Part shown: positions 28,569 to 41,805 of the stretch, piece after piece
Numbering within the stretch: the stretch's first letter is position 1
Layout of the letters: each line of letters starts with the position of its first letter
NCBI RefSeq assembly: GCF_019263705.2
Contig: NZ_JADQDK010000001.1
Coordinates: 4,588,001-4,652,000, forward strand
Direction: 5' to 3'
Length of the DNA stretch: 64,000 bases
Source: Pseudonocardia abyssalis
GTDB lineage: Bacteria; Actinomycetota; Actinomycetes; Mycobacteriales; Pseudonocardiaceae
The notes under the pieces: model-generated
The model's input: only the letters and a program-made list of their open reading frames with translations
The model's database searches: none
Told to the model about the DNA's origin: nothing
Position numbers and translations under genes: made by a program

Positions 28569-30032
28569 CTACTTCGTGAGCAGCGCCCGGGTCGCGGTCT
28601 CGACGCGCTCGCCGATCTCCTTGTCGACGTTGCGCCAGTACTCGAACGCGCGGACCAGGACGGGCTCGGAGACGCCGTCGGCGAGGTGACCGGAGACGTT
28701 CTCGACGAAGCGTGCGCGCTCCTCGTCGTCCCACACGTCGCGGACCAGCGTGCCGGCCTGGCCCCAGTCGTCGTCGTCGGGACGGAGCGTGTACGCGGTG
28801 CGCACCATCTCGCCGTCGGAGTACCAGGTTCCGCCGTCGTCGGTCCGCGACGGGTCGGCCTGCGGGCCGCCGTAGGAGTTCGGCGCGTACACCGGGTCGG
28901 CGACCGGGGTGATCCGCATCGCGCCGTCCTTGGAATAGCTGTGGACGGGCGAGATCGGGGCGTTGACCGGGATCTGCTTGTAGTTGACCCCGAGCCGGGC
29001 GCGGTGCGCGTCGGAGTAGGAGAACCCGCGGGCCAGCAGCATCTTGTCCGGCGAGAGGCCGGTGCCGGGCACGAGGTTGTTCGGCTCGAACGCCGCCTGC
29101 TCGACCTGGGAGTGGTAGTCGGTGACGTTGCGGTTGAGCTGCAGCGTCCCGACCTCGATCAGCGGGTAGTCGGCGTGCGGCCACACCTTGGTGAGGTCGA
29201 ACGGGTTGTAGCGGTAGGTCTTCGCGTCCTCGAACGGCATGATCTGCATCTTCAGCGTCCAGGACGGGAAGTCGCCGGCCTCGAGCGAGTCGTAGAGGTC
29301 GCGCTGGTGGGCGTCGCCGTCCTTGCCCGCGAGGTCGTCGGCCTCGTCCTGCGTCAGGTGCTCGACGCCCTGGTCGGTCTTGAAGTGGTACTTGACCCAG
29401 AACTTCTCGCCCTCGGCGTTGATCCACATGTAGGTGTGGCTCGAGTAGCCGTTCATGTGACGCCACGTCTTCGGGATGCCCCGGTCGCCCATCAGCCAGG
29501 TGACCTGGTGCGCCGACTCCGGCACGAGCGTCCAGAAGTCCCACTGCATGTCGTGGTCGCGCAGGTTGTTGGCCGCGCGGCGCTTCTGGCTGCGGATGAA
29601 GTGCTGGAACTTCATCGGGTCGCGCAGGAAGAAGACCGGGGTGTTGTTGCCGACCAGGTCGAGGTTGCCCTCGGTGGTGTAGAGCTTGAGCGAGAAGCCG
29701 CGGGGGTCGCGCCAGGTGTCGGGGCTGCCCCGCTCACCCGCCACGGTCGAGAAGCGCATGACGGCCTCGGTCACGGTGCCCGGCTGGAACACCGCGGCCC
29801 GGGTGTACGCGCTGACGTCCTGGGTCACGGTGAACGTGCCGAACGCGCCACCGCCCTTCGCGTGCGGCTGGCGCTCCGGGATGCGCTCCCGGTTGAAGTT
29901 CGCCATCTGCTCGATCAGGTAGTGGTCGTTGAGGACCAACGGCCCGTCGGGTCCGACGGAGAGCGAGTGCTCGTCGCTGGCCACGGGGGCCCCGCCGTCG
30001 GTGGTGGTGGCCGGCCTCTGGCTTGCCGTCAC
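28569..30032 (-). CDS. Monofunctional haem catalase
   Basis: This 487-residue catalase degrades hydrogen peroxide. It has the distal His region ([14 protein letters not shown]), the catalytic Asn stretch ([16 protein letters not shown]) and the haem-ligand Tyr region ([18 protein letters not shown]). The small-subunit length (under 500 residues, no flavodoxin-like tail) puts it in the NADPH-binding class. The GTG at 30032 has AAGGAGTC upstream. It diverges from the MFS gene with 27 bp between starts. No furA- or oxyR-type regulator is adjacent. Confidence 0.96.
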   Translation of the reverse strand: MTASQRPATTTDGGAPVASDEHSLSVGPDGPLVLNDHYLIEQMANFNRERIPERQPHAKGGGAFGTFTVTQDVSAYTRAAVFQPGTVTEAVMRFSTVAGERGSPDTWRDPRGFSLKLYTTEGNLDLVGNNTPVFFLRDPMKFQHFIRSQKRRAANNLRDHDMQWDFWTLVPESAHQVTWLMGDRGIPKTWRHMNGYSSHTYMWINAEGEKFWVKYHFKTDQGVEHLTQDEADDLAGKDGDAHQRDLYDSLEAGDFPSWTLKMQIMPFEDAKTYRYNPFDLTKVWPHADYPLIEVGTLQLNRNVTDYHSQVEQAAFEPNNLVPGTGLSPDKMLLARGFSYSDAHRARLGVNYKQIPVNAPISPVHSYSKDGAMRITPVADPVYAPNSYGGPQADPSRTDDGGTWYSDGEMVRTAYTLRPDDDDWGQAGTLVRDVWDDEERARFVENVSGHLADGVSEPVLVRAFEYWRNVDKEIGERVETATRALLTK

Positions 30033-30059
30033 GGGTGACTCCTTGCTGTGGTGGGGGGT

Positions 30060-31034
30060 ATGACGCCCGGCTATCGCGGAGTGCTCGCCCTGCCCGGCGT
30101 CGCCCCGCTGATGACCGTATCGCTCCTCGCCCGGGTACCCGCCTCGGCCGCGGCGATAACGTTGACGCTGCATGTGGTCCTCACCCTCGACCTCGGCTAC
30201 GCGGCCGCGGGGGCGGTCGGGGCGGCGTCCACGATCGGTATGGCGATCGGCGCGCCGACGCTCGGGCGCTTCGTCGACCGTCGCGGGTTGCGCACCATGC
30301 TGGCCGTCACGACCGCCGCCGCGGCCGTGTTCTGGTCGGTGGCGCCGTACCTGACCTACCCGACCCTGCTGGTGGGGGCGTTCCTGGGCGGCCTGCTCGC
30401 GTTCCCGGTGTACTCGATCATCCGGCAGGCACTGGCGTCGGCGGTCCCCGAGGGCAGCAGGCGGCCCGCCTTCGCGCTCGACTCCATGTCGGTGGAGGTG
30501 TCGTACATCATCGGGCCGGCGGTCGGGTCGCTGCTGGTGGTGACGCTGTCCAGCCCCGTCGCGATGGCGGTGGTCGGCGCCGGCTGGGTGGCCACGGGCC
30601 TCGCGTTCTGGGTGCTGGACCCGCCGACCCGCACGGGCACGGCCGAGCCCGGCGAGCGCCCGCCATCCGTCCGGACGTGGCTCGACCGGTGGCTGGTGGC
30701 GGCCCTGCTGGGCACCGCCGCCACCGTGCTGCTCCTCTTCGGCACCGAGCTCTCGGTGATCGCGAGCGTGCAGGGCGTCGGACCGGTGTACGCCATCGCG
30801 CTCGCCGCGGGGTCGGAGCGCGTGTCCGTGCTCGCCCCGGAACCGGCTCGCGGCGTCGTCACCGGGCTGCACGGATCGGCCACCACGCTGGGCGCGGCCG
30901 CGGGCACGCCGCTGGCCGGTCTGCTGATCGACACCGCCTCCCCCGCCGTCGCGATCGTGGTGGTCGGGGTCGTCGGAGCGGCACTGGCCGGGGTCGCGGC
31001 ACTGCTCGGCCGTCGGGTGCCGGCGGCCCTGTGA
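30060..31034 (+). CDS. Shortened MFS transporter, probable internal deletion
   Basis: At 324 residues this is about 80 shorter than a normal 12-helix MFS exporter. The first six helices look intact ([15 protein letters not shown] is the loop 2-3 motif), and the end ([20 protein letters not shown]) matches the family's helix 11-12 region. Between [15 protein letters not shown] and VYAIALAAG, helices 8-10 appear to be missing with the frame kept. It may be non-functional. The ATG at 30060 has a GGGGGG-rich site upstream; a GTG at 30048 is possible. Confidence 0.7.
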   Translation: MTPGYRGVLALPGVAPLMTVSLLARVPASAAAITLTLHVVLTLDLGYAAAGAVGAASTIGMAIGAPTLGRFVDRRGLRTMLAVTTAAAAVFWSVAPYLTYPTLLVGAFLGGLLAFPVYSIIRQALASAVPEGSRRPAFALDSMSVEVSYIIGPAVGSLLVVTLSSPVAMAVVGAGWVATGLAFWVLDPPTRTGTAEPGERPPSVRTWLDRWLVAALLGTAATVLLLFGTELSVIASVQGVGPVYAIALAAGSERVSVLAPEPARGVVTGLHGSATTLGAAAGTPLAGLLIDTASPAVAIVVVGVVGAALAGVAALLGRRVPAAL

Positions 31035-31110
31035 CGATCCCGTGGAGATCCCGTGCGGATCGGGCCCGACCCCCGTCATCGGACGGGCGGCACGGGCACA
31101 CTCGACGGGG

Positions 31111-32106
31111 ATGAGTCACGCACCCGCTCCCGCCCGGCCCACGGGAACGCTCCCGCTCCGGGTAGTGGGGTACGCGGTCTCCGCGGCGGTGGTGCTCGGG
31201 CTGGCCCTGCTCCTCGTGCCCGACCTGCTCGGCCTCGACGTACGCACGCCGTTCGCGCAGATCGTCGCGTTCCGCCCGGCCGTGCTGGCGGTCACGACCG
31301 CGGTGCTCGCCGTGCCGCTCGCCGTCCTGCTGCTCACCCGCCGGGCTCTCCCGCTCGCCGTCGGCGTGCTGGCGGTGCTCCTGCTCGCGGCGAGCACGCT
31401 GCCCGCCCGCGCGATCGCCGGGAGCGCGGGCGACGGACCGGCGCTGACGGTGCTCGCCGTCAACGTCTACGAGGGCGGGGCCGACGTGGCGGACGTCGCC
31501 GCGCTGATCGCCGCCGAGCAGCCGGACCTGGTGTCGATCCCGGAGGCCGGTCCGCGCTTCCGCGAGCGGCTGGCCCCGCTGGTGGAGCCCCTGGGCTACC
31601 GGTCCTACGGCTCCACCGACAGCGGCCCCGACGTGTCGGGCGTCAGCGCGCTGGCCCGCACCCGCCTCGGCGAGCTCACCGCGACCGTCGACGGCGGGAC
31701 GTCGGAGGCGTCGGTGGTGCTCACCGGCGGAGCGCTGGGCGCGCTGCGGTTCGTGGCGTTCCACTCCGCAGCCCCGACACCCGGTCGGGTGCCGCAGTGG
31801 GCCGCCGACCAGGCGCACGTGGCCACCTGGTGCGCGGGTCCGACGCCCGCCGTGGTCGCCGGCGACTTCAACGCCTCCCTCGACCACTCCCCGTTCCGGG
31901 CGGGCACCGCGGGCTGCGGTGACGCCGCCGAGCAGGCGGGCGCCGGCCTCGTCGGCACCTGGCCGTCCGCCGCCCCGCGCCTGCTCGGTACCCAGATCGA
32001 CCATGTGGTCGCCACCGACGGCATCACCGCGGAGTCGTTCACGGTCCATGACGTGACCGGAAGCGACCACCGGGCCGTGGTGACCCGGCTCCGGCTCCCT
32101 CTCTAG
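31111..32106 (+). CDS. Membrane-anchored endonuclease/exonuclease/phosphatase-family protein
   Basis: The 331-residue protein has three N-terminal membrane helices (about 15-105), then an extracytoplasmic EEP-fold domain. The domain has [38 protein letters not shown] and IDHV...GSDHRAVV, which carry the metal and catalytic residues. This architecture is common in actinobacteria, and the substrate (nucleic acid or phospholipid) is unproven. The ATG at 31111 has only a weak GGGG site. Its TAG stop overlaps the asd stop (CTAG, convergent). Confidence 0.88.
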   Translation: MSHAPAPARPTGTLPLRVVGYAVSAAVVLGLALLLVPDLLGLDVRTPFAQIVAFRPAVLAVTTAVLAVPLAVLLLTRRALPLAVGVLAVLLLAASTLPARAIAGSAGDGPALTVLAVNVYEGGADVADVAALIAAEQPDLVSIPEAGPRFRERLAPLVEPLGYRSYGSTDSGPDVSGVSALARTRLGELTATVDGGTSEASVVLTGGALGALRFVAFHSAAPTPGRVPQWAADQAHVATWCAGPTPAVVAGDFNASLDHSPFRAGTAGCGDAAEQAGAGLVGTWPSAAPRLLGTQIDHVVATDGITAESFTVHDVTGSDHRAVVTRLRLPL

Positions 32107-33152
32107 AGGGTCGCGGCCACCGTCTCGGCGATCTCGTAGGTGTTCAGCGCCGCGCCCTTGCGGAGGTTGTCGCCGCAGACGAACAGCTCCAGGGTGTCGG
32201 GGAAGTCCAGCGCCTGCCGGATCCGCCCGACGACCGTCGGGTCGCCGCCCACCGCGTCGGCCGGCGTCGGCCACTCGCCCGCGGCCGGGTCGTCGCGCAG
32301 CACGATCGTCGGCTGGGCGCCGAGGACCTTGTGCGCGGCCTCGACCGTGACCTCGCGGGAGAACGTGGCGTGCACCGCGAGCGAGTGCGTCGTGACCACG
32401 GGCACGCGCACGCAGGTGGCCGACACCTTGAGGTCGGGGATGCCGAGGATCTTGCGCGACTCGTTGCGCACCTTGAGCTCCTCGGAACTCCAGCCGCCGT
32501 CCTTGAGCGAACCCGCCCACGGCACGACGTTGAGCGCGAGGGGCGCCGGGAACGGCGACTCGTCGGGCAGGTCGGCCAGCGCCTCGGCGACGTCGCCGCT
32601 GCGCGAGCCGAGGTCCTTGCCCGCGACCGCGGACAGCTCGGCCTGCAGGCGGTCGATCCCGCCCTGGCCCGCCCCCGAGGCCGCCTGGTACGACGAGACG
32701 ACCAGCGCGGTGAGGCCGAACTCGCGGTGCAGCGCGCCCATCGCGGCCATCATCGACAGCGTCGTGCAGTTGGGGTTCGCGATGATCCCCTTCGGCCGGT
32801 TCGCGGCCTCGTCGGCGTTGACCTCGGGCACCACCAGCGGCACCTCGGGGTCCATCCGGAACGCACCGGAGTTGTCGACGGCGACCGCACCGCGGGACGC
32901 GGCGACCGGCGCCCACTCGGCACTGACCTCGTCGGGCACGTCGAACAGCGCGATGTCCACGCCGTCGAAGACCTCGGGCTCCAGCAGCCGGACCGTGACG
33001 TCCTCGCCGCGGACCTTCAGCACCTTGCCCGCCGAGCGGGCCGAGGCGACGAGCCGGATCTCCGACCACGGCACGCTCTCGCGCGCATCGATGATCTCGA
33101 TCATCGTGGAACCCACCGCGCCGGTGGCACCCACGATCGCCAGAACCGTCAT
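32103..33152 (-). CDS. asd: Aspartate-semialdehyde dehydrogenase
   Basis: Asd makes aspartate semialdehyde from aspartyl phosphate, at the branch to lysine/diaminopimelate, threonine and methionine. The 349-residue enzyme has the [10 protein letters not shown] nucleotide loop at its start, the active-site Cys in [11 protein letters not shown] and the catalytic His in VVTTHSLAV. It is full length. It lies 70 bp downstream of ask on the same strand, the standard actinobacterial ask-asd pair. The ATG at 33152 is the only sensible start. Confidence 0.97.
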   Translation of the reverse strand: MTVLAIVGATGAVGSTMIEIIDARESVPWSEIRLVASARSAGKVLKVRGEDVTVRLLEPEVFDGVDIALFDVPDEVSAEWAPVAASRGAVAVDNSGAFRMDPEVPLVVPEVNADEAANRPKGIIANPNCTTLSMMAAMGALHREFGLTALVVSSYQAASGAGQGGIDRLQAELSAVAGKDLGSRSGDVAEALADLPDESPFPAPLALNVVPWAGSLKDGGWSSEELKVRNESRKILGIPDLKVSATCVRVPVVTTHSLAVHATFSREVTVEAAHKVLGAQPTIVLRDDPAAGEWPTPADAVGGDPTVVGRIRQALDFPDTLELFVCGDNLRKGAALNTYEIAETVAATL

Positions 33153-33222
33153 CGCTCTCCCTCACTGCGCTCGGTCGGCACTGCCCGGACGCGCGGTGTC
33201 GATGGATCGCTCGCACGCTCGC

Positions 33223-34488
<1,266 letters not shown>

Positions 34489-34736
34489 GCCGACCTCCTG
34501 TAACCGGCACGGCGGGAACTCCGCGCCCGTGGGCTCATCGCCCGTGAGGGCGCTGGTCGGGTGTTGACAGTACCGGCACGCGGTGGCGGGGCCGATCGAG
34601 ATGACTGACGCCACAGGCCGTCCCTCATCAAAATCGATGACGGAACCGGTAGGAGTGCAACACGGAGCGTGATCCTCGCGATGGAGGGCCGGTGGACGAA
34701 ACCCGCGCCCACCGCCCTGCTCATCGTGGAGTGCCC

Positions 34737-36155
34737 GTGCGTTCACCCCTGCCCCGTCTCCTCCGCCGGACGACCCGGGCCGGCACCGCCGTCGCGGTCG
34801 CCGCCACCGTCCTCGCCGGGCTGGCGATCGGCGCCGGTACCGCGTCCGCGGCGAGCACCGTCCGCGTGTCCGACGCCGACATCACCCAGGTGTGCAGCGC
34901 GACCACTCCGCTGTGCGAGTCCAGGCGCGACGGCGGCAGCGCGACCGTCGTCGACGACGTCCGGGCCGAGTCCGGAACCGGCTACCTACGCATCGACACC
35001 CCGGCGGGCAACGACAAGGCCACGGTCTCCACCACGGCCTTCGCGGGGCGGAAGCTCTCCGAGATCACCGCGCTCGAGTACCGGACGCTGGTCGAGCAGG
35101 TGGGCACCGGCAACGCGCAGCAGGCCCCCGCCCTCAACGTCGGGATCACCACCTCGCAGGGCTTCACCACGCTGGTCTGGGAGCCCCTCTACACAGCCCC
35201 GGTCGTCTCCGGCACCTGGCAGCGTTGGTCCCCGTCAACCAGCAACGGCGGCTGGTGGGCGAGTGGAGACCTCACCGCGACGGGTGCACCCAACAAGTAC
35301 GGCTTCGCCACGTACACCGCGACGTTCGCCGAGGTGAAGGCCGCGCAGGGTGACGCGACGGTCGGTCTCGTCAGCGTCAACCAGGGCGGCGGCAACCCCG
35401 GCCTGCGGGCGGGCGTCGACCTGCTCTCCGTCAACGACACCACCTACGACTTCGACAACCCCGTGGTGGCGAGCACCATCGCCGCGACCGACGGCGGCGG
35501 CCAGTCCGCCGAGGTCGGCAGGGCGTTCGCCCGGCCCCTCACCGCGACCGTCACGGGCGCCGGCGCCCCGGCACCGAACGCACCCGTCACGTTCGCCGTG
35601 ACGGGCGGCAGCGCCGCCTTCGGGACGTCGGCCACCGCGAGCACGACGACCAACGCCTCCGGGGTCGCCGTCAGCCCGACGCTGACCGCGGGCGCCACCG
35701 CGGGCCCGGTCACGGTGACGGCCACCAGCGGCGCCCTGACGACGACCTACGCCCTGACCGTCACCCCCGCCCCGGTGGTGGGCCCCGCCCGTGCCGACGT
35801 CTCCGTCGCGCTCACGGCACCGGCCACGGCGCGGCAGGGCGCGACGTTCACCGCGACCCTGACGGTGCGCAACGCCGGGCCGGCCACAGCGACCTCCGTC
35901 GCCTCGGGCGTCACGGTGCCCAAGGGCCTGCGGATCACCGCGGGCGGCGGTGGGATCGTCGCCCGCGACGGGCGGGCCGTCGCGTTCGTGACGCCGTCGG
36001 TCGCCTCGGGGGCGACCGTGACCTACACCGTCACCGTCGCCGTCGACCGGGGCGTGCGTGGGACGCAGACGCTGGCCGCGGCCGGGACCTCGCTGCGGGT
36101 CGCCGACCCGAACCTGCGCAACAACGCCGCCACGGCGCGGACCACCACGAGTTGA
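34737..36155 (+). CDS. Secreted DUF11-domain surface protein
   Basis: This exported protein has 472 residues and a signal peptide (positive [15 protein letters not shown], hydrophobic core, cleavage after TASA). A roughly 200-residue beta-rich region of unknown type follows. Next is an Ig/invasin-like repeat ([20 protein letters not shown]) and a C-terminal DUF11-like repeat ([20 protein letters not shown] to [12 protein letters not shown]). It has no sortase motif or membrane anchor, so it is released or loosely wall-bound. The GTG at 34737 was preferred because GTGGAG precedes it; an upstream start at 34692 is possible. Confidence 0.82.
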   Translation: MRSPLPRLLRRTTRAGTAVAVAATVLAGLAIGAGTASAASTVRVSDADITQVCSATTPLCESRRDGGSATVVDDVRAESGTGYLRIDTPAGNDKATVSTTAFAGRKLSEITALEYRTLVEQVGTGNAQQAPALNVGITTSQGFTTLVWEPLYTAPVVSGTWQRWSPSTSNGGWWASGDLTATGAPNKYGFATYTATFAEVKAAQGDATVGLVSVNQGGGNPGLRAGVDLLSVNDTTYDFDNPVVASTIAATDGGGQSAEVGRAFARPLTATVTGAGAPAPNAPVTFAVTGGSAAFGTSATASTTTNASGVAVSPTLTAGATAGPVTVTATSGALTTTYALTVTPAPVVGPARADVSVALTAPATARQGATFTATLTVRNAGPATATSVASGVTVPKGLRITAGGGGIVARDGRAVAFVTPSVASGATVTYTVTVAVDRGVRGTQTLAAAGTSLRVADPNLRNNAATARTTTS

Positions 36156-36207
36156 TTCCCCGCGGGTGGCCGGTGGCCGGTCACCGACCGGGCGGCCGGC
36201 CGCCGGC

Positions 36208-36510
36208 TCAGCCCGCGCGGCGGATCAGGCGGACGACGACCGTGGTGATCGCGAACCAGATGATCGCGGCGGTGCCGTAGTTCAGGACCACGCCGAGCTT
36301 GGGCTCCGCGGGCTGGAACAGGTCCGAGAGCCCGAGGTCGAACGTGTTCGCCAGGTCCGTGACCAGCGTGGTGAGCCCGTTCTCGGGGTTCGCGTCCAGG
36401 AGCGTGAGGACGATGAACACGACCAGGACGAGCACGACGGCCATCCCGATGATCCGCAGGACGTTCGCGAGGGCGTCGATGCCCCGCCGCGCCGTGGTTC
36501 CCGTTGCCAC
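36208..36510 (-). CDS. Small two-helix membrane protein
   Basis: This 100-residue protein of unknown function has two hydrophobic segments (about 16-38 and 76-93). They flank a polar loop with DLANTFDLGLSDLFQPAEPK that would face outside, and the ends are basic. Small proteins of this kind are common in actinobacteria without a defined role. The GTG at 36510 was chosen. It converges on the DUF11 gene and diverges from the leuA leader region. Confidence 0.7.
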   Translation of the reverse strand: MATGTTARRGIDALANVLRIIGMAVVLVLVVFIVLTLLDANPENGLTTLVTDLANTFDLGLSDLFQPAEPKLGVVLNYGTAAIIWFAITTVVVRLIRRAG

Positions 36511-36588
36511 TTGTGCCCCACCCTCGTTGCCGTCGACCGGTTGGCGGCCATGGTGACAGAACGCCGGATCCCGACCCTACTCATAGGT

Positions 36589-36606
36589 ATCACCCGATCG
36601 GGTGAT
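36589..36606. promoter_or_regulatory. 18-bp perfect palindrome, candidate operator
   Basis: ATCACCCGATCGGGTGAT is a perfect palindrome. It lies 44 bp before the -10 box of the leuA leader transcript and 79 bp before the divergent small membrane gene. The symmetry suits a dimeric repressor or activator; the regulator is not known. Confidence 0.5.
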
Positions 36607-36649
36607 GCACGGATCGGATGGGGGTTGCGGCCGGGACGGGGGTCCGGGC

Positions 36650-36655
36650 TAGGGT
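36650..36655 (+). promoter_or_regulatory. -10 box of the leuA leader transcript
   Basis: TAGGGT ends 7 nt before the GTG of the leader peptide, fitting a leaderless transcript. TTGCGG at 36625-36630 is a weak -35 candidate. Confidence 0.55.
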
Positions 36656-36662
36656 CGTAGAC

Positions 36663-36701
36663 GTGGCGCGCCTGCTCCTTGGTTGCCGCGGCGGGGTCTG
36701 A
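36663..36701 (+). CDS. leuA leader peptide with Leu codon run
   Basis: This 12-residue reading frame (VARLLLGCRGGV) has three successive Leu codons, CTG CTC CTT, at positions 4-6. It starts at the expected transcription start and ends 67 nt before leuA. Leader peptides rich in the regulated amino acid are the basis of ribosome-mediated attenuation. A 7-bp stem follows. Sequence and position are seen; attenuation is inferred. Confidence 0.65.
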   Translation: MARLLLGCRGGV

Positions 36702-36703
36702 CC

Positions 36704-36742
36704 GACCGGCCCCTCGTCGCGGGTTCTCGGCGTGCGCCGGTC
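36704..36742 (+). promoter_or_regulatory. Candidate attenuator stem-loop before leuA
   Basis: GACCGGC (36704-36710) pairs with GCCGGTC (36736-36742) just after the leader-peptide stop. Alternative pairings with the leader coding region were not computed. Confidence 0.4.
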
Positions 36743-36750
36743 TTCCCTGA

Positions 36751-38574
<1,824 letters not shown>

Positions 38575-38610
38575 TCCCGTGGACCGGGCCGTGACGGCGG
38601 TGCGCGCCTG

Positions 38611-38698
38611 ACCGCGCAGACCCCCGGTCACCGCGCAGACCACCGGCGCCCTGCGCGGTGACCCCACGGTCTGCGCGGTGCGCGGCGGTCTGCGCGGT
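38611..38698. repeat. Multi-copy inverted repeat array, likely bidirectional terminator
   Basis: Two direct copies of ACCGCGCAGACC (38611-38622, 38630-38641) are followed by two inverted copies GGTCTGCGCGGT (38668-38679, 38687-38698). Between them GGTCACCGCGCAG (38626-38638) pairs perfectly with CTGCGCGGTGACC (38651-38663). It sits between convergent genes. Confidence 0.8.
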
Positions 38699-38706
38699 GC
38701 GGCCGG

Positions 38707-39309
38707 TCAGCGCTCCGCGGCGCGGCCCTCGGCGAAGAAGGCGGCCAGAGCGGTGACGTCCGGCAGCTCGGACGCCGGGCGCAGCGCCCCGAAGTCCGCG
38801 TTCCAGAACGGCCCCTGCCGCGGGGTCCACGGGCCGACGTACGCGTACGGGTCCGGGTGGCCCGCGTCGCCCGGTGAGACACCGTAGTTCACCTCGTCGA
38901 CCGTCAGCGCCAGGTCGAAGTGCTCGGGCCACAGCACCGGCTCGAGATCGGGGGCGAAGGCGCGCAGGGCGGCGTCACCGCGGGCGAACCAGTCGGCCAG
39001 CGCGGCGGCCGACACGGCGTCGACGGCGATCTCCTCGTCGAGACCCACACCGGAGGTGTCGGCGTAGGAGTCGGGCGCGCCCGGATCGGCGATCCCGGCG
39101 ACGGCGGCCAGCGACCGGTAGGTGCCGGTCAGCGGGGAGCGGCCACCGTCCCAGACCAGGTCGGTGCCCTCCACCCGCAGCGGCACCGCGACGCCCCCGA
39201 AACCGCCCTGGGTCACCCTCAGCCGGATCGTGCCGTGCGCCCGGTGCTGCGGCCCGGCGATGATCAGCTCGGCCACCCCGTGCAACGAGCGGCGGGTCGG
39301 TCCGTCCAT
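38707..39309 (-). CDS. Conserved hypothetical protein
   Basis: I recognise no domain in this 200-residue protein. The N-terminal half is beta-rich with a Gly-rich strand pair (TIRLRVTQGGFGGVAVPLRV). The C-terminal half contains LWPEHFDLALTVDEVNYGVS and PWTPRQGPFWNADFGALRP, with many aromatic residues suggesting a ligand pocket. There are no membrane segments or signal peptide. It is probably a conserved actinobacterial protein. The ATG at 39309 was chosen; it diverges from the nitrilase gene with 69 bp between starts. Confidence 0.7.
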   Translation of the reverse strand: MDGPTRRSLHGVAELIIAGPQHRAHGTIRLRVTQGGFGGVAVPLRVEGTDLVWDGGRSPLTGTYRSLAAVAGIADPGAPDSYADTSGVGLDEEIAVDAVSAAALADWFARGDAALRAFAPDLEPVLWPEHFDLALTVDEVNYGVSPGDAGHPDPYAYVGPWTPRQGPFWNADFGALRPASELPDVTALAAFFAEGRAAER

Positions 39310-39378
39310 GAGTCCTCCCGTTCCGGCACCGCGTGTGCCGACTCCGGGAGCGTGGCAGAGGAACCGCACAATGACGCC

Positions 39379-40227
39379 ATGCGACTTGCCCTGGCCCAGG
39401 TGGACGCCGTGCTCGGCGACGTCCCGGCCAACATCGAGCGCGCCGGACGGGCGATCGCCGAGGCCAACGACTCCGGCGCCGACATCGTGGTCTTCCCGGA
39501 GCTGTCGCTGACCGGGTTCTCCATGGCCGACATCGTCGAGGACGTGTCGATGCCGCTGGACGACCCGCGGCTCACCGACCTGGCGAAACAGGCCCGCGGC
39601 GGGCTGCTCGTCGGGTTCCCGGAGGCGCAGGCGCACGGCCTGCACACCTACAACAGCGCCGCCTACTTCGAGGGCGGGAAGCTGGTGCACGTGCACCGCA
39701 AGCTCTACCTGCCGAACTACTCGATCTTCGAGGAGCGCAAGCACTTCCTGCCGGGGCAGACCTCGCGCGCCTACCCCGTGCAGGGCGGCAAGCACCGCGC
39801 GGCCACCCTGATCTGCAACGACGCCTGGCAGCCGCAGCTCGCGTTCCTGTCCACGCAGGACGGCGCGATGATCATGCTGGTACCGGCCGCGAGCGCGCAG
39901 AGCATGTTCCCCGAGCACTACGACTCCCGCGACTACTGGCAGGGCATCACCCGGTTCTACGGGCGGATGTACCAGCTCTACGTGGTGTTCGTGAACCGCG
40001 TCGGCACCGAGGGGCAGCTGCGGTTCTGGGGCGGCTCGCACGTCGTCGACCCGTGGGGCGAGGTCGTCGCGGAGGGCAGGGGGTACGAGGAGCAGCTGCT
40101 CACCGTCGACATCGACGTCACCGAGGTCAGGCGCAGGCGTCGCGGCATACCGCTGGTGCGCGAGGCCCGCCTCGGCCTGCTGCGCCGCGAGATCGACCGG
40201 TTGCTCGAGGAGGGCGGCGACCTGTAG
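39379..40227 (+). CDS. Nitrilase-superfamily amidase
   Basis: This carbon-nitrogen hydrolase has 282 residues. Its Glu-Lys-Cys triad is visible in FPELSLTGFS (Glu), HRKLYLPNY (Lys) and LICNDAWQP (Cys). The sequence resembles the glutaminase-like branch related to the N-terminus of NAD synthetases, but there is no synthetase domain. The substrate is an unknown amide. The ATG at 39379 follows CACAAT by 6 nt, which suggests a leaderless mRNA. Its stop is 1 nt from the stop of the convergent asparagine synthase gene. Confidence 0.88.
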   Translation: MRLALAQVDAVLGDVPANIERAGRAIAEANDSGADIVVFPELSLTGFSMADIVEDVSMPLDDPRLTDLAKQARGGLLVGFPEAQAHGLHTYNSAAYFEGGKLVHVHRKLYLPNYSIFEERKHFLPGQTSRAYPVQGGKHRAATLICNDAWQPQLAFLSTQDGAMIMLVPAASAQSMFPEHYDSRDYWQGITRFYGRMYQLYVVFVNRVGTEGQLRFWGGSHVVDPWGEVVAEGRGYEEQLLTVDIDVTEVRRRRRGIPLVREARLGLLRREIDRLLEEGGDL

Positions 40228-40228
40228 C

Positions 40229-41752
40229 TCAGGCCGTCGCGAACGGCTCCAGCGTGACGTCGGCGCGGATGCCGGCGAACTCCCGGTTCCAGATCGCGAA
40301 GTACATGACCTCCTCGTCGCTGCGCAGCGGCCAGCAGTCGGCGGGGGTCTGCGGCGGCGTCGCGGTGTCGGTGCCCGCCACCCGCTCCGCCGCGAGCGCG
40401 GCCAGCACCGTGCCCGCGCCCGAGCCGTCGCCGAACTGCTCCTTGCCGCGCCACAGGAGGTCCTCGGGCAACCAGCCCGTGAACGCCTCGCGCAGCAGCG
40501 CCTTCTCCGGACGGCCGCCGGTGCGCTGCTTCCACTCCGGCGGCAGCCCCATCGCCGTACGGACGAGCGCCGCGTCGAGGAAGGGCTCGCGGGCCTCGAG
40601 GCCGTGGAACATGGTGGTGCGGTCGCAGCGCTGCAGGTTGAGCCCGTGCAGCTGCTCCAGGCTGCGCACCAGCTCGGCGTGCAGGGCGTCGGGGTCGGCG
40701 AACTCGTCGGTGTGCATGTAGGAGTAGCCGGCGAACAGCTCGTCGGCGCCCTCCCCGGTGAGCACGACCTTCACCTTCTTCGACGCCTCGCGCGCGAGCA
40801 GCAGGTTCGGCACGGCGCTGCGGACCAGCGCCGGATCGAAGTGCTCGATGACGGTGACGGCCTCGTCGAGCGCGTCGGAGATGGCGTCGGCGGTGACCAC
40901 GATCTCGTGGTGCTCGCTGCCGATGTGCCCGGCGACGCGCGCAGCGGCGATCAGGTCACCGCTGCCCGGCGTCCCGACGGCGAACGTCGGCAGCACCCGC
41001 CCGTGCGCCTCGCGGGCGGCGATGGCGGCCACCAGCGCGGAGTCGAGCCCACCGGACAGGAACACCCCGACCCCGACGTCGCTCATCATCCGCCGCTTCA
41101 CCGCGGCGATCACCGCGTCACGGACCTCGTCGAGGTCGACGTTGTCCCAGGTCTCGTGCTGCGCCCGACGCGCGGGCCGCACCTCGACCGGGACGGCGTC
41201 GGCGAACCGCACGACGCCCGCACCCGCTGTCCACAGGGACCCCGGCGGGAACGCCTCGACGTGCGGGCGGTCGTCGTCGTCGAAGGCACGGAGCTCGCTG
41301 GCGAACAGGGTGACGTCACCGTCGCGGACCCAGTACAGCGGCTTGACGCCCATCGGGTCGCGCGCCACCAGCCCGCCGCCGTCGGCGGTGACCATCGCGA
41401 TCGCGAACATCCCGTTCAGCGTGGCGACGGCCGCAGGCCCGCCGCGCATCACCGCGTGCAGTGCGGCCTCGGTGTCGGACCTGGACCGCAGCACCCCGTC
41501 GGGCAGGCGCGAGGTGAGCCGCTCGTGGTTGTAGATCTCGCCGTTGCCGACGATCCACACCGTCTCGTCGAGGTCGGTCAACGGCTGGTGCCCGCCGCTG
41601 ACGTCGATGATGGACAGCCGCTGGTGGCCGAGCCACGCCCCGTCGACCTGCAGGATCCCGGTGTCGTCGGGGCCCCGGTGCTGGACGCGTGCGAGCATCC
41701 GCTCGCACTTGCCGGGGTCGATGTTGCCGTAGGCGGCCACGATCCCGCACAC
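40229..41752 (-). CDS. asnB: Glutamine-hydrolysing asparagine synthase
   Basis: AsnB makes asparagine from aspartate with glutamine as nitrogen donor. The 507-residue enzyme begins with GTG followed directly by Cys2, the glutaminase nucleophile (CGIVAAYG). It also has RGPDDTG, GEIYN and the synthetase P-loop FLSGGLDSALVAAIA. It is in the short AsnB size class. The start at 41752 is fixed by the need for an N-terminal Cys. It lies 53 bp downstream of the CHAT gene on the same strand, so read-through from that gene is possible; a functional link is not evident. Confidence 0.93.
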   Translation of the reverse strand: MCGIVAAYGNIDPGKCERMLARVQHRGPDDTGILQVDGAWLGHQRLSIIDVSGGHQPLTDLDETVWIVGNGEIYNHERLTSRLPDGVLRSRSDTEAALHAVMRGGPAAVATLNGMFAIAMVTADGGGLVARDPMGVKPLYWVRDGDVTLFASELRAFDDDDRPHVEAFPPGSLWTAGAGVVRFADAVPVEVRPARRAQHETWDNVDLDEVRDAVIAAVKRRMMSDVGVGVFLSGGLDSALVAAIAAREAHGRVLPTFAVGTPGSGDLIAAARVAGHIGSEHHEIVVTADAISDALDEAVTVIEHFDPALVRSAVPNLLLAREASKKVKVVLTGEGADELFAGYSYMHTDEFADPDALHAELVRSLEQLHGLNLQRCDRTTMFHGLEAREPFLDAALVRTAMGLPPEWKQRTGGRPEKALLREAFTGWLPEDLLWRGKEQFGDGSGAGTVLAALAAERVAGTDTATPPQTPADCWPLRSDEEVMYFAIWNREFAGIRADVTLEPFATA

Positions 41753-41805
41753 GATGTCCCACCTTCTCCCCCGGCCGTCGACGACCGCGGGAACCCAGCA
41801 TGTCA

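Noticed and set aside
33153-33222. A regulatory element between ask and asd
   Set aside because: No palindrome or -10 box stands out in the 70 bp.
34489-34691. A possible lysine riboswitch before ask
   Set aside because: No recognisable conserved riboswitch core. A TTGACA at 34564-34569 lacks a matching -10 box, so I list no element.
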